Shown here one piece after another: positions 44,868-52,948 of a stretch of 60,299 bases of DNA. The stretch is from Myxococcales bacterium (GTDB taxonomy: Bacteria > Myxococcota_A > Polyangia > Polyangiales > Polyangiaceae): NCBI GenBank assembly GCA_013297655.1, contig JAAFHV010000018.1, forward strand, positions 1 to 60,299. Reading direction: 5' to 3'. The first letter of the stretch is position 1. Every line of letters begins with the position of its first letter. The notes under the pieces were generated by a model. That model made no database searches. It saw only the letters and a list, made by a program, of their open reading frames with translations, and was not told the origin of the DNA. A program made the position numbers and the translations under genes.

Positions 44868-45625
44868 GCGAGCGATACCGTATCGACGAGCTCGCGCGGG
44901 TGGCAGGGACCACCGTGCGAAACACGCGCTCGTATCAAGAGAAGGGGCTCCTGCCGGCGCCGATTCGAGAAGGGCGGGTGGCCTATTATTCCGAGGCCCA
45001 CGTGGCTCGGCTCCGCATGATAGGCGCGCTCCTCGAGCGAGGCTTTTCGCTTCATGCCATTTCGGAGCTCGTGACGAGCCTGGAAGAGGGCAAAGACGTG
45101 CGCGAGCTGATTGGCCTCGAAGAAGCGCTCACGAGCCCCTTTTCGGACGAAGAGCCCGTGATCGTGGAGTATCCCGTTCTCGCGAAGATGTTCGGGTCCG
45201 ACGATCCGGTGTTCTTCCTGAAGGCGACCCAGATTGGCCTCTTGGAGGCGACCCCCGAGGGCCTCGTGCGGGTGCCGAGCATGCGTCTGCTCAAGGTGGG
45301 AGCCGATTTGCACGGCGCGGGGGTGCCCATTCCGAAGCTCCTCGCTGCCCTCGCGCGCCTTCGCGAGGACGTGGACGGCCTCGCCGGTCGCCTCGTGCGG
45401 CTCGTGCTCGACGAGGTGCTCCGCCCGCGCCTCGACGCGCATCCGGACCTCTCCAATGCCAACGAGCTCGCCGCGCTCGTGCGCGCGATTCGCCCTTTGG
45501 CCAAGCGAGCGGTGGACGCAGAGTTGTCTCGCGCGCTCGAGAAGCACGTGCGTCTGGCGTTGGGGAAAGAGCTCCCGATGTTGATGGCGGTATCCGAGGG
45601 GAAGAAGAAGCCGAAGGCGGGGTGA
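44864..45625 (+). CDS. MerR-family regulator of the M24-EphD operon
   Basis: A 253-residue regulator from ATG at 44864, inside the previous stop. The N-terminal MerR helix-turn-helix is complete: YRIDELARVAGTTVRNTRSY, QEKGLLPAPIREGRVAYY, HVARLRMIGALLERGFSLHA. The C-terminal 180 residues are mostly helical (LLEATPEGLVRVPSMRLLKV, GADLHGAGVPIPKLLAALAR) and lack the Cys motifs of metal sensors, so a small hydrophobic ligand is plausible. It is the last gene of the four-gene operon and probably controls it. Confidence 0.88.
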   Translation: MSERYRIDELARVAGTTVRNTRSYQEKGLLPAPIREGRVAYYSEAHVARLRMIGALLERGFSLHAISELVTSLEEGKDVRELIGLEEALTSPFSDEEPVIVEYPVLAKMFGSDDPVFFLKATQIGLLEATPEGLVRVPSMRLLKVGADLHGAGVPIPKLLAALARLREDVDGLAGRLVRLVLDEVLRPRLDAHPDLSNANELAALVRAIRPLAKRAVDAELSRALEKHVRLALGKELPMLMAVSEGKKKPKAG

Positions 45626-45640
45626 GTAGACGATCCCGGC

Positions 45641-45664
45641 AAAAAACCCTCGCGATCGAGGGTT
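45641..45664 (-). terminator. Rho-independent terminator
   Basis: On the minus strand: AACCCTCG, loop ATCG, CGAGGGTT, continuing into TTTTTT (run from 45646 to 45641). It ends the Cys-rich lipoprotein gene at 45721-46716 and lies just beyond the MerR stop. On the plus strand the hairpin has no trailing T run. Confidence 0.88.
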
Positions 45665-45720
45665 CCAGGCCGCCGCGTTCGTCGAGAGCCTACCGCTCGA
45701 CTCGTCGCCGAATCAGGACT

Positions 45721-46716
45721 TCACCGGCAGGCCATTTCGCATCGGCCAGCGCGGCATTCGAGTCCACGTTCGCACTGCACTCGTTGGTAGTTGTCGCGGT
45801 TGCAGTTCTCGCCCGCCCGTGCAAAGCGCTCGCAACGATTGACGGGCCCCGCCGCGCCGGTTTGGGGCAGGTTTCGACAGTATGCCCCTGCGCCGCAGGC
45901 GCTGCTGATGCACGGTGCGCCTTCCGCGGGGAGAGACACGCACGTGTAAGACCCTCGTGGCCCGCCACCGTTCGGGTACTCGACGTTCCCGCACACCGTC
46001 CCTGCCGCGCACTCACCGTTCGTGAAGCCCGCCTCGGTTAGACCGCAGCGCGCGCCCGGGGGGAGAACGCTCGGGCGGCAGGTGCGGTCTTCTTCATCGC
46101 AGAAGAGACCGTCTTCGCAGTCGGCCCCAATACCCGAGGATTGGCATGCCTCGCCAACGGAGCCAGGCTTGCTCCTTTTTCCGCATATGCCTCTCGAACA
46201 TGTTTCCGTCCAAGGGCACGGCTTGTTGGCGACGTCGCATCGTTCGCCGTGAGAAAACCGCTTCTCGCATCGGCCGGTGAGAACCTTATTGCGGCTGCCG
46301 TCCGCACAGAAGAATTCGAGATCGCACTCTCCGATGTCTTCCCGCTTCGGGCCGAGCGCGCACTCCGCGCCTTCGAGCTTCTTCGTGCTCTCGCAGTGGC
46401 CATCACGACAGGCCGCGCCGGGATGGCAGCCGTTGAGCCCACCGCACGCCGCGCCTAGCTTCGCTACGTTCATGCACTGGCCGCACGCCGACCTCGCGAG
46501 ATCGGCGCTGCACACCCAGCTCGCGCATTGATCGCCGAACGCGCACGGCTGGCCGACCTCGCGCTCCGCGAATGGACCGAAGGCACCGTGATTGACCTCA
46601 GGACTCTCGGAGTCGACCCGACCTCCGCACGCCGCGAGCGAACACGCCGTCACCACGACGGCGAAGAGGATCGTCCCGTACGAACGGCGTCCGGATCGAT
46701 TTCGAGCTACTCCCAT
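45721..46716 (-). CDS. Cys-rich lipoprotein
   Basis: About 331 residues from ATG at 46716 (a longer start at 46758 is possible). Signal peptide TILFAVVVTACSLAAC ends in a lipobox. The mature protein has some 35 Cys arranged in repeats of about 45 residues such as EVGQPCAFGDQCASWVCSA, KLGAACGGLNGCHPGAACRD, GSVGEACQSSGIGADCEDG and PAEGAPCISSACGAGAYC. Each repeat has the plan G.xC...C...C...C, which resembles EB/Dickkopf-like modules and predicts many disulfides. Extracellular surface protein of unknown binding partner, typical of myxobacterial genomes. Ends at the terminator at 45641. Confidence 0.82.
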   Translation of the reverse strand: MGVARNRSGRRSYGTILFAVVVTACSLAACGGRVDSESPEVNHGAFGPFAEREVGQPCAFGDQCASWVCSADLARSACGQCMNVAKLGAACGGLNGCHPGAACRDGHCESTKKLEGAECALGPKREDIGECDLEFFCADGSRNKVLTGRCEKRFSHGERCDVANKPCPWTETCSRGICGKRSKPGSVGEACQSSGIGADCEDGLFCDEEDRTCRPSVLPPGARCGLTEAGFTNGECAAGTVCGNVEYPNGGGPRGSYTCVSLPAEGAPCISSACGAGAYCRNLPQTGAAGPVNRCERFARAGENCNRDNYQRVQCERGLECRAGRCEMACR

Positions 46717-46819
46717 CTCGTTTTCGTATTGCAGGGAGTATTCCAAAGCAACGATCACCGGTTTTTCGGCGTTGCCGATGGCGTCGCATCTTCGCGGTTA
46801 CCAGTGGACCTGCGTTTGG

Positions 46820-47890
46820 TTACCCCTGATCCGGCCACGCGCCGCGACGTACGAGCTCGTAGAACGGGAGGAACTCGTTGCGGAGCTGGAGATAGGTCGG
46901 CGTTTTGCAGCGGCCCGCTTCCATCGTGCCGAAGTGGAGCTTCTTCGTCGCCGACGGAGTCTCGAGGACACAAGGCACACGGCCCGCGATCGCTAGGCGC
47001 GGAACGCTCGCCGGGACGTTGCTCGCGAACTCGACGTTCGAGCCCGCGTCGTTCCGAAACACCACGACCCCGTCGTCCGTCGTGGTCGTGCCGCCAGGAT
47101 AGGTGACCGTGCATCCGCGGATGCTGCCGTCGGGGTTCGTCTCGAGTACGCCTGGCAGTGCCGCGCCGCCCATCTTGCCCTGGCAAAACGTGCTCCCGCT
47201 CGTATGCCAACGAAGGAGCGTTCCACCAGGATGGTGGACTCCAGGGGGCCCCGCCTTGAGGTAGATCCAGCCATACGAAGGGGTCGAGCTGGCTCCTTGG
47301 CTACCGCCGCGTACGAGCACCATCGAGGAAGACTCCACCCGCCCTCCAGCCTGACCTCGAAGCAGCGGCGCGAGCTGGCAATCGCCGTTCGGGAGGAGCG
47401 TGCCCGCAAATTCGTTGGGGCCCACCTTGGCTTTGCACGCATAGAGGGCGGCGCCGTTGGAGTCGATCGAGAGCGGAGCTATCGTGCGGGGCAGCGCGCC
47501 ACCCTTCTGGAATGGCACCCAGTACACGCCTTGCTGCGGAGAGGGCTTCACGAGCAGCCCGACCTGGGGCGTCTGAGTCGAGCCGGTGGCGGAGCGGCAG
47601 ATCATCCGGAAGCTCGGCGCGAACGGGACGGCGTACGCATGGCCGATCGACTTTCCGTCGACACAGATCGGGACCGCGACGGGCTTGTCGGCCACCGTTT
47701 GCACGACGGAGATTGTGCCGTCGAGGCGAAACGGGGACTCGGTCGCCTGCGGGAACACCACGTTCGCGAGCGGGATCGCGCTCGGCCCGAGCTCGGTGGG
47801 GAACACGCCTGGCGCCGCGGCGAGGGTGCCCGCCACCGTGAGGACCATGCCCGCGAAACCCATCATGAACGCAAGGTTGCGACGCTTCAT
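46820..47890 (-). CDS. Exported protein with repeated Cys/Gly beta modules
   Basis: About 356 residues. ATG at 47890 (MKRRNLAFMMGFAGMVLTVA) begins a signal peptide ending at LAAA-PGVF, without a lipobox. An RBS-like GAGAGGGAG precedes it. Modules include PVAVPICVDGKSIGHAYAVP, ALYACKAKVGPNEFAGTLLP, NGDCQLAPL and a C-terminal GRVPCVLETPSATKKLHFG then AGRCKTPTY. The pattern of a Cys, Gly-rich turn and a second Cys about 20 residues on is loosely like DM9/DUF3421 lectin-type modules; I cannot assign it firmly. Probably secreted. Confidence 0.7.
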   Translation of the reverse strand: MKRRNLAFMMGFAGMVLTVAGTLAAAPGVFPTELGPSAIPLANVVFPQATESPFRLDGTISVVQTVADKPVAVPICVDGKSIGHAYAVPFAPSFRMICRSATGSTQTPQVGLLVKPSPQQGVYWVPFQKGGALPRTIAPLSIDSNGAALYACKAKVGPNEFAGTLLPNGDCQLAPLLRGQAGGRVESSSMVLVRGGSQGASSTPSYGWIYLKAGPPGVHHPGGTLLRWHTSGSTFCQGKMGGAALPGVLETNPDGSIRGCTVTYPGGTTTTDDGVVVFRNDAGSNVEFASNVPASVPRLAIAGRVPCVLETPSATKKLHFGTMEAGRCKTPTYLQLRNEFLPFYELVRRGAWPDQG

Positions 47891-48271
47891 ACTCTCCCTC
47901 TCGTGGTGCTGGGCTGCCCCGCTGCCTCGATCGCCCGCCCCGAAAAATGACCGTAGCGGCATGGACGTCGGCGCGACCGCCCCACATCCATGACGCAAAC
48001 AAATGGACCATCCGCGACCATGCGGAGAAGGCGCGGACGACTGGGACGAAGAACAGCGGCGCGGACGCCCTTCTTCCTCGCGCGACGTCCACCAGGTGCG
48101 GCACCGAGATCGCATCGTTCGTTCGCGCGCGGAGTCCGTTCGCCGACACGACCACCGACGCGTGTGGCCGCGCCTAACCGCGAATGCCTCGTCTGCCAAA
48201 AACGAAGGCCAAAATGAAGAAGGGCGCCTCGCTCGCGCGTGACGCCCTCTCTCCACGACACGAAGCTTCGC
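47891..48271. other. 381-bp intergenic region
   Basis: It lies between two minus-strand genes. At its right end is a terminator-like hairpin (48221-48248), and at the left end the RBS of the downstream gene. The middle, about 47940-48200, has only short Arg-rich frames and no motif I recognise. Confidence 0.5.
48221..48248 (-). terminator. Probable terminator
   Basis: Minus-strand stem AGGGCG / CGCCCT with a GC-rich 16-nt loop, followed by TCTTCATTTT. It lies 24 bp after the small lipoprotein gene. The stem is short, so confidence is moderate. Confidence 0.5.
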
Positions 48272-48733
48272 TCAGAGAGCGTGGCAGTACGTGTTGATGT
48301 CCTCGATGACCTTGTCCGAGTCCTTGAGGTCCTTGTCCATCGTCTTCTCGAGGGCGTCGGAGTCCTTCGTGAGAGAGGCGATCGCCTTCTGGTCGTTGCC
48401 CTTCTCGGCCTTCTCGAGCTTCTCCGCGATCTCTTCGCGCTTCTGGAGCGTGGTCGCGATCGACTCGTGGGTTTTGACGTAGTCGTCACGCAAGGTCTTG
48501 AGCTTGGCGTCCTCCACCTGGGTGGCGGCGACGTCTTGGTTGCCCTTCTTGATCTTGCCGATCGCTTCTTTCATCTTCTCGGGCTTGTCCGGGTCGATGT
48601 GCTCGAAGCCCGCTTGGCTCTTGTTCGCCGAGTCGATGAGCGCGTTGCACTGGGTGATCTTGGACTTTCCGCAGCCGGTCGACACGACCAACGAGACGGC
48701 GGCGACGGCAACGAGAACGGCGAGCTTACGCAT
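48272..48733 (-). CDS. Small coiled-coil lipoprotein
   Basis: A 153-residue protein with signal peptide AVLVAVAAVSLVVSTGC (Cys21). The mature part is almost wholly helical and highly charged (KPEKMKEAIGKIKKGNQDVA, RDDYVKTHESIATTLQKREE, IAEKLEKAEKGNDQKAIASL), so a coiled coil is likely, resembling Lpp-like or other periplasmic spacer proteins. Two Cys (TQCNAL and TYCHAL) at the ends of the helical region could form a disulfide. Function unknown. It is downstream of and co-oriented with the DUF4340 gene, 190 bp away. Confidence 0.8.
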   Translation of the reverse strand: MRKLAVLVAVAAVSLVVSTGCGKSKITQCNALIDSANKSQAGFEHIDPDKPEKMKEAIGKIKKGNQDVAATQVEDAKLKTLRDDYVKTHESIATTLQKREEIAEKLEKAEKGNDQKAIASLTKDSDALEKTMDKDLKDSDKVIEDINTYCHAL

Positions 48734-48923
48734 GGGGAATCCCTTTCGAGGTCACCTAGGGTACGTGGGTCCAGTGTCGGGAAGAACAGAAAACGCGCAT
48801 CCCGTGCGCGATCGCCAAAACAGCCGATCCGACGCAAATGGAAGCTTCGAAACGGACTCGGGCGACCCCCGAAGAGATCGCCCGTCGTCGTTGCGTCGAG
48901 CGGCGTGACCGCTCGGGCTCGTC

Positions 48924-50006
48924 TCAGTGGCCGTGCGGGTCCATTCCCGGCGGCATTCCCATCCCGGGCGGCATCCCCATTCCCGGCGGCATTCCCGGAG
49001 GCATGCCCATCGGCGCGGGAGGAGGAGCTCCGCCGTCGCCCGACTTTTGGAACTTGGACACCGGCGCCATCGCGAGCTCCGCGGGGTAGGTGCCGATCAC
49101 GTAGAGGACGTCGGAGCCTTCCTTCTTGGCGAAGTACTTCTTCTCCTTTTCCTCTTTGCCCACCTTAAGGGTGTACTTGCCGGCGTTGTCCTTGAGGGTC
49201 ACCGTGACGACCGCCTCCGGAGTCTCGAGGCCGAGCTCCGCGGGGGTCGCCTTCTCGGCGGCGAAGTCGTCCGCGTTGAGGGCCTTCATGGTGCGAACGA
49301 GCTCGCCCACCTTGGTGTCGTCGAACTTGTCGATCGGCTTGGCGGGATCGGCGGGCTTGGCCTTGAAGGTGCCGGCCCACTTCTCGCCCTTGGTGAACGA
49401 GAACTCGCCGTTCTTGTTCACGATCGTGACCTGGTTCGCGTTCGCGTCGTCGAACTTGAAGATGTCGGCGTCGCGCCAGCTCTTCACTTCGCGCGCGTAG
49501 ACGTAGCTCGAATAGCCGGTGCCGGCGAAGACCGAGGGCTTGCCGTCGACCATGATGAGCTGTCCGCGACCGCCGGACTTGCCGAAGCTCGCGTCGAGCT
49601 TCTTGTCGGCGCCCTTCCACGCGATCACGTGGACCACCTTGTCGGCGTCGAACTCGTAGTCCTTCTTTTGCTCGTCGGTGGCAGTGGCGTTGACCACTTC
49701 CTTCACCTTGAGCTCCTTCATGTTGTCCAGCATCGACTTGACGGCCTGCTGGTTCGCCTCGGCGGCGACGGGCTTGGTGAGCATCCACTTGTCCCCCTTC
49801 TTCTCGAGGAGGACCTCACCCTTCTTCCCGTTCGTGACGGAGATCTTGTCGACGTCGTCCGGGACCTTGAGCTCCGGGAGGGCTTCGGCGGCGCTGGTCG
49901 TGGTCGTCTTACCGACCTCCGCGTCCGACTTGATTTGTTTGTACGCGAGGCCACCCGTGACGGCCAAGACCACGACACCAATGATGATTTTAGTTTGGGT
50001 ATCCAT
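48924..50006 (-). CDS. DUF4340 protein of the Gld-type ABC operon
   Basis: A 360-residue protein with an N-terminal membrane anchor (TKIIIGVVVLAVTGGLAY), so periplasmic or inner-membrane exposed. DUF4340 units follow: DKISVTNGKKGEVLLEKKGD, KWMLTKPVAAEANQQAVKSM, LRATDEQKKDYEFDADKVVH-like text, and TVTLKDNAGKYTLKVGKEE. The C-terminus is an unusual Met/Pro/Gly repeat (PPGMPPGMGMPPGMGMPPGM) ending DPHGH. DUF4340 proteins accompany GldG-type ABC systems; this is the last gene of that operon, 72 bp after the GldG-like gene. The Met-rich tail may bind metal such as copper; that is inference. Confidence 0.85.
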   Translation of the reverse strand: MDTQTKIIIGVVVLAVTGGLAYKQIKSDAEVGKTTTTSAAEALPELKVPDDVDKISVTNGKKGEVLLEKKGDKWMLTKPVAAEANQQAVKSMLDNMKELKVKEVVNATATDEQKKDYEFDADKVVHVIAWKGADKKLDASFGKSGGRGQLIMVDGKPSVFAGTGYSSYVYAREVKSWRDADIFKFDDANANQVTIVNKNGEFSFTKGEKWAGTFKAKPADPAKPIDKFDDTKVGELVRTMKALNADDFAAEKATPAELGLETPEAVVTVTLKDNAGKYTLKVGKEEKEKKYFAKKEGSDVLYVIGTYPAELAMAPVSKFQKSGDGGAPPPAPMGMPPGMPPGMGMPPGMGMPPGMDPHGH

Positions 50007-50078
50007 GAACGGCGTACCTTGGAGGCAAAACGGTGAACCGGGAGGGGACCGTGGCCCCCTCCCAGCGCGACGCGAGGA

Positions 50079-51905
50079 TCAGGCGAGCGAGACGGACGCG
50101 CGGGCCGCGTCGCGACGGAAGCGACGGAACACGCCGATGAGCGCAAACGCGAGCGGGAGCATGAGCACGAGGACCGCTTCGATCCAGTGCTGCTGCTTCT
50201 TGCGCGCCGACTTCATCTCGTCCTCACGCTTCTTGATCTGCTCGTCGGACTCGTCCTCGAACTTGGGCTTCGAGACGTCGCCGTAGACGAGGTTGGGCTC
50301 GGAGAGGATCTTCGCCGAGACGGCGAGGAGGTCCGTGTCGCCCGTCATCCAGTCGAGGGTGTTCTTGAACGCCAAGATGGTGTTCGTGAGCGCCTGCTGG
50401 GCATACGGACCTGCGATTTGGAGGAGCTGCTCGTCGCCGCCCATGCCGGGCATTTGCATGCCCATCTGTCCCATGTCCGGGCCGTTGCCGGCGCGGGCGA
50501 AGGGGTTCGTGAGGAACGCCGACGACGCGATGACGAGAACACGCGAGGGCTTCTCGCTCTTCTCGGGGACCGTGACGCCGTCACCGGACGGGAACGCGCT
50601 CTTCAGCGTGCCCTCGACGGTGGCCGCGAGCGCCTGCTGCGCGAACTCGCCCTTGGGCTTCCACGCGCGGAAGGCCTTGAGGTCGACCGTGTCGCTCGTC
50701 TCGCGGAGGGCGCGCGGGGTGGACCGCGCGACGACCTTGAATTTTTCGGCGGCGACGTCCGGCTGCTTGTCCTTCTTCAGCTCGAGCGACGAGGCGAAGG
50801 GGAACGCGAGCGCGGGGATGCGGAAGAAGCCCGCGAACGACGTGTCGATGAACTGCTCGTCGCCGGTGAAGGCGGGGTTGTCCTGCACGTCGATGAACTG
50901 CGGGAAGCGCATGCTGGCGAGGCCGCCCTGGGTCATCACGCCGACGCGGAACGGACGACCGAAGTCGAGGACCACGTCTTTGCGGATGAGGATGCCGTAG
51001 CCTTCGCTGAGCTTCTCGAGGCCGTGAGTGGAGAGCGTCGCCTGCATTTGGGCGTCGTTCGGCTTCACGTTTACCGCGCTCGCGACGATGACGAGGCTCT
51101 TGCCCTTCATCACGAACTGGTTGATTCGCTTGAGCTCTTTGTCCGTGTAGTCCTTGCCGGGCTGCGTGACGATGAGGCCGTCGAGCGTGTCGTCCACTTC
51201 CGAGCCGCCGTCTTTGAGGTCGACGTCGACGAACTGATAGAACGGGAAGTTCTGGAGGACGATCTGCTGGAGCGAGGGCTTGCCCATCTGCGCCGGCACG
51301 AGGTTCGTGTCGGTGAGCTTGAGCTCGTCCTTGCCGGAGACGACGCCGATCTTGTGCTTGATGCCGTCGCCCTTGTCGCGAATCTCACGGATCTTGTTCG
51401 TGATCCAGAACTCGAGACCTTCGGAGCGATCGGGGGGAAGGAACTTGATCGCGTCTTTCTCGGAGCCGTACTTGAGCACGATGCCCATGAAGCCCTGAGT
51501 GACGGAGGCCTTCTCCTGGTCGTCCGAGGCTTCGCCGAACGGCTGCTCGACGAGACCGGCGTCCTTCGCGGCCTTCTTGGACTCTTCGTCTTTCGCCTCG
51601 ATGAGCACGAAGTCGAACTTCCCGCCGCTCGCTGCTTTGTACTCGAGGAGAAGATCGCGAAGGTCGCGCACGAAGGCGTCGAGCTTGGGGAGGCCCTTCG
51701 TCACGTAGACGTCGAGCTTCATCTCCTGCTTCATGCTTCGGAGGAGGTTGCCGCTGCCCTTCGAGAGGGTGAAACGTTCGTTCTTGGTGACGTCTTTGCG
51801 GGCGTAGAACCCGGCCGCAGAGATGACGTTCAGCGCGACCAGGACGGCCGCGATGACGAGGATGAGCACACCAGCTTCGGTCGCTGCTTTGGCTTTGCGT
51901 TCCAT
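50079..51905 (-). CDS. GldG-like ABC substrate-associated protein
   Basis: A 608-residue inner-membrane protein. An N-terminal helix (ILVIAAVLVALNVISAAGFY) is followed by a large periplasmic part with AKDAGLVEQPFGEASDDQEK, VTQGFMGIVLKYGSEKDAIK, GLIVTQPGKDYTDKELKRIN (a ThuA-like or GldG domain), and a C-terminal helix (LVLMLPLAFALIGVFRRFRR). This is the GldG/DUF7088 (Gld complex) pattern. It follows the permease gene by 14 bp and works with it and the ATPase, probably as the accessory or substrate-handling subunit. In Bacteroidetes the Gld ABC affects gliding; the myxobacterial role is not known. Confidence 0.87.
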   Translation of the reverse strand: MERKAKAATEAGVLILVIAAVLVALNVISAAGFYARKDVTKNERFTLSKGSGNLLRSMKQEMKLDVYVTKGLPKLDAFVRDLRDLLLEYKAASGGKFDFVLIEAKDEESKKAAKDAGLVEQPFGEASDDQEKASVTQGFMGIVLKYGSEKDAIKFLPPDRSEGLEFWITNKIREIRDKGDGIKHKIGVVSGKDELKLTDTNLVPAQMGKPSLQQIVLQNFPFYQFVDVDLKDGGSEVDDTLDGLIVTQPGKDYTDKELKRINQFVMKGKSLVIVASAVNVKPNDAQMQATLSTHGLEKLSEGYGILIRKDVVLDFGRPFRVGVMTQGGLASMRFPQFIDVQDNPAFTGDEQFIDTSFAGFFRIPALAFPFASSLELKKDKQPDVAAEKFKVVARSTPRALRETSDTVDLKAFRAWKPKGEFAQQALAATVEGTLKSAFPSGDGVTVPEKSEKPSRVLVIASSAFLTNPFARAGNGPDMGQMGMQMPGMGGDEQLLQIAGPYAQQALTNTILAFKNTLDWMTGDTDLLAVSAKILSEPNLVYGDVSKPKFEDESDEQIKKREDEMKSARKKQQHWIEAVLVLMLPLAFALIGVFRRFRRDAARASVSLA

Positions 51906-51919
51906 TGTATTTCAGGTCC

Positions 51920-52945
51920 TCAGCGCCAGCGCCGGCCTTCGAGCTGCCGGAAAGATTCGAGCAAACACAGCACCGTGACCGACAGGAAGTAGACCACCGC
52001 ACGCGAGTCGATGAGGCCGCGCGCGAAGGGCTCGTACCGGGTCTGGAAGCTGAAGAACGAGATGACCTCGCCGGGCCAGCCCTTCACGAACTGAACGAGG
52101 GAGCCGACGAAGAAGAGGATGAGCAACGTGGCCGCGGTGGCGAAGTAGCTCACGATTTGGCTGTCGGTCATGCCCGAGAACAGCATGCCAATAGCGATGC
52201 CAGCCGAGCCCATGAGGAAGAGCCCGAAGATGCTGGACCAGAAGGGGCCCCAGTCGAACGCGCCCATCGTCCAAGGGAACTTGAACATGACGAGCGGGTA
52301 GAACGTGAGGAGCGCGATCTGCACCACGAGCACGCCGAGCGCGCCGAGGTACTTGCCGAGGATGACCTCGGAGTCGCGCACCGGGAGCGTGATCAGGAGC
52401 TCGATCGTGCCCATGCGCTTCTCTTCGCTCATCGCCCGCATCGTGAAGAGCGGAATGGTGAGGAAGCAGATCCAGGCCGGGACGAAGTCGAACATGCGGC
52501 CGAGCGACGCGCGGTCGATCTGCCAGATGCCACCCTGATAGAAGAAGAAGTACAGGCCAAAGAGCACCATGCTGGCGCTGATGACGATGTAGGCGAGTGC
52601 CGAGTTGAAATACCCGGCGAACTCGCGCTTGGTGATGGTCCAGAGGTTCTTCGCGAACGAAGCGCGAACCTGCGGGGGGGCGCCGCGAGAGGGAGCGGGA
52701 GCCTTCGCTGCGGCAGCGGGCTTCTCGTCTTCTTCCTCTTCCTCTTCCTCGTCGTCCTCTTCTTCGTCCTTCTTGGACGCCTTGGAGGCGGCTTTCACGG
52801 GCGGCTTGGGATCGGAAGCAGCCTCTTCGTCGTCATCGGAGGAGTCGTCGTCGTCCGAGGTGTCGTCCTCGTCGTCGTCGTCTTCCTCCGCGGCCGCCGC
52901 GAGCTTCTTCTTCTTCTCTTCTTCTTCCTTCTTTTTGTCGCTCAT
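51920..52945 (-). CDS. ABC-2 permease with Lys/Glu/Asp-rich N-terminal tail
   Basis: A 341-residue protein. Residues 1-90 are a cytoplasmic, extremely charged tail (KKKEEEEKKKK, then EDDDDEDDTSDDDDSSDDDE, KDEEEDDEEEEEEEDEK). From about residue 95 comes a GldF-like ABC-2 permease: NLWTITKREFAGYFNSALAY, then helices such as VISASMVLFGLYFFFY, AWICFLTIPLFTMRAMSEEK, LGALGVLVVQIALLTFYPLV and YFATAATLLILFFVGSLVQF. Six helices fit the family. The tail is absent from usual members. It lies 3 bp after the ATPase stop, whose C-terminus is also acidic. Confidence 0.88.
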   Translation of the reverse strand: MSDKKKEEEEKKKKLAAAAEEDDDDEDDTSDDDDSSDDDEEAASDPKPPVKAASKASKKDEEEDDEEEEEEEDEKPAAAAKAPAPSRGAPPQVRASFAKNLWTITKREFAGYFNSALAYIVISASMVLFGLYFFFYQGGIWQIDRASLGRMFDFVPAWICFLTIPLFTMRAMSEEKRMGTIELLITLPVRDSEVILGKYLGALGVLVVQIALLTFYPLVMFKFPWTMGAFDWGPFWSSIFGLFLMGSAGIAIGMLFSGMTDSQIVSYFATAATLLILFFVGSLVQFVKGWPGEVISFFSFQTRYEPFARGLIDSRAVVYFLSVTVLCLLESFRQLEGRRWR

Positions 52946-52948
52946 GGC

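Noticed and set aside
50187-51992. 601-codon plus-strand frame opposite the GldG-like gene
   Set aside because: Leu/Arg/Val/Asp-rich shadow; the minus-strand protein has membrane anchors and family motifs.
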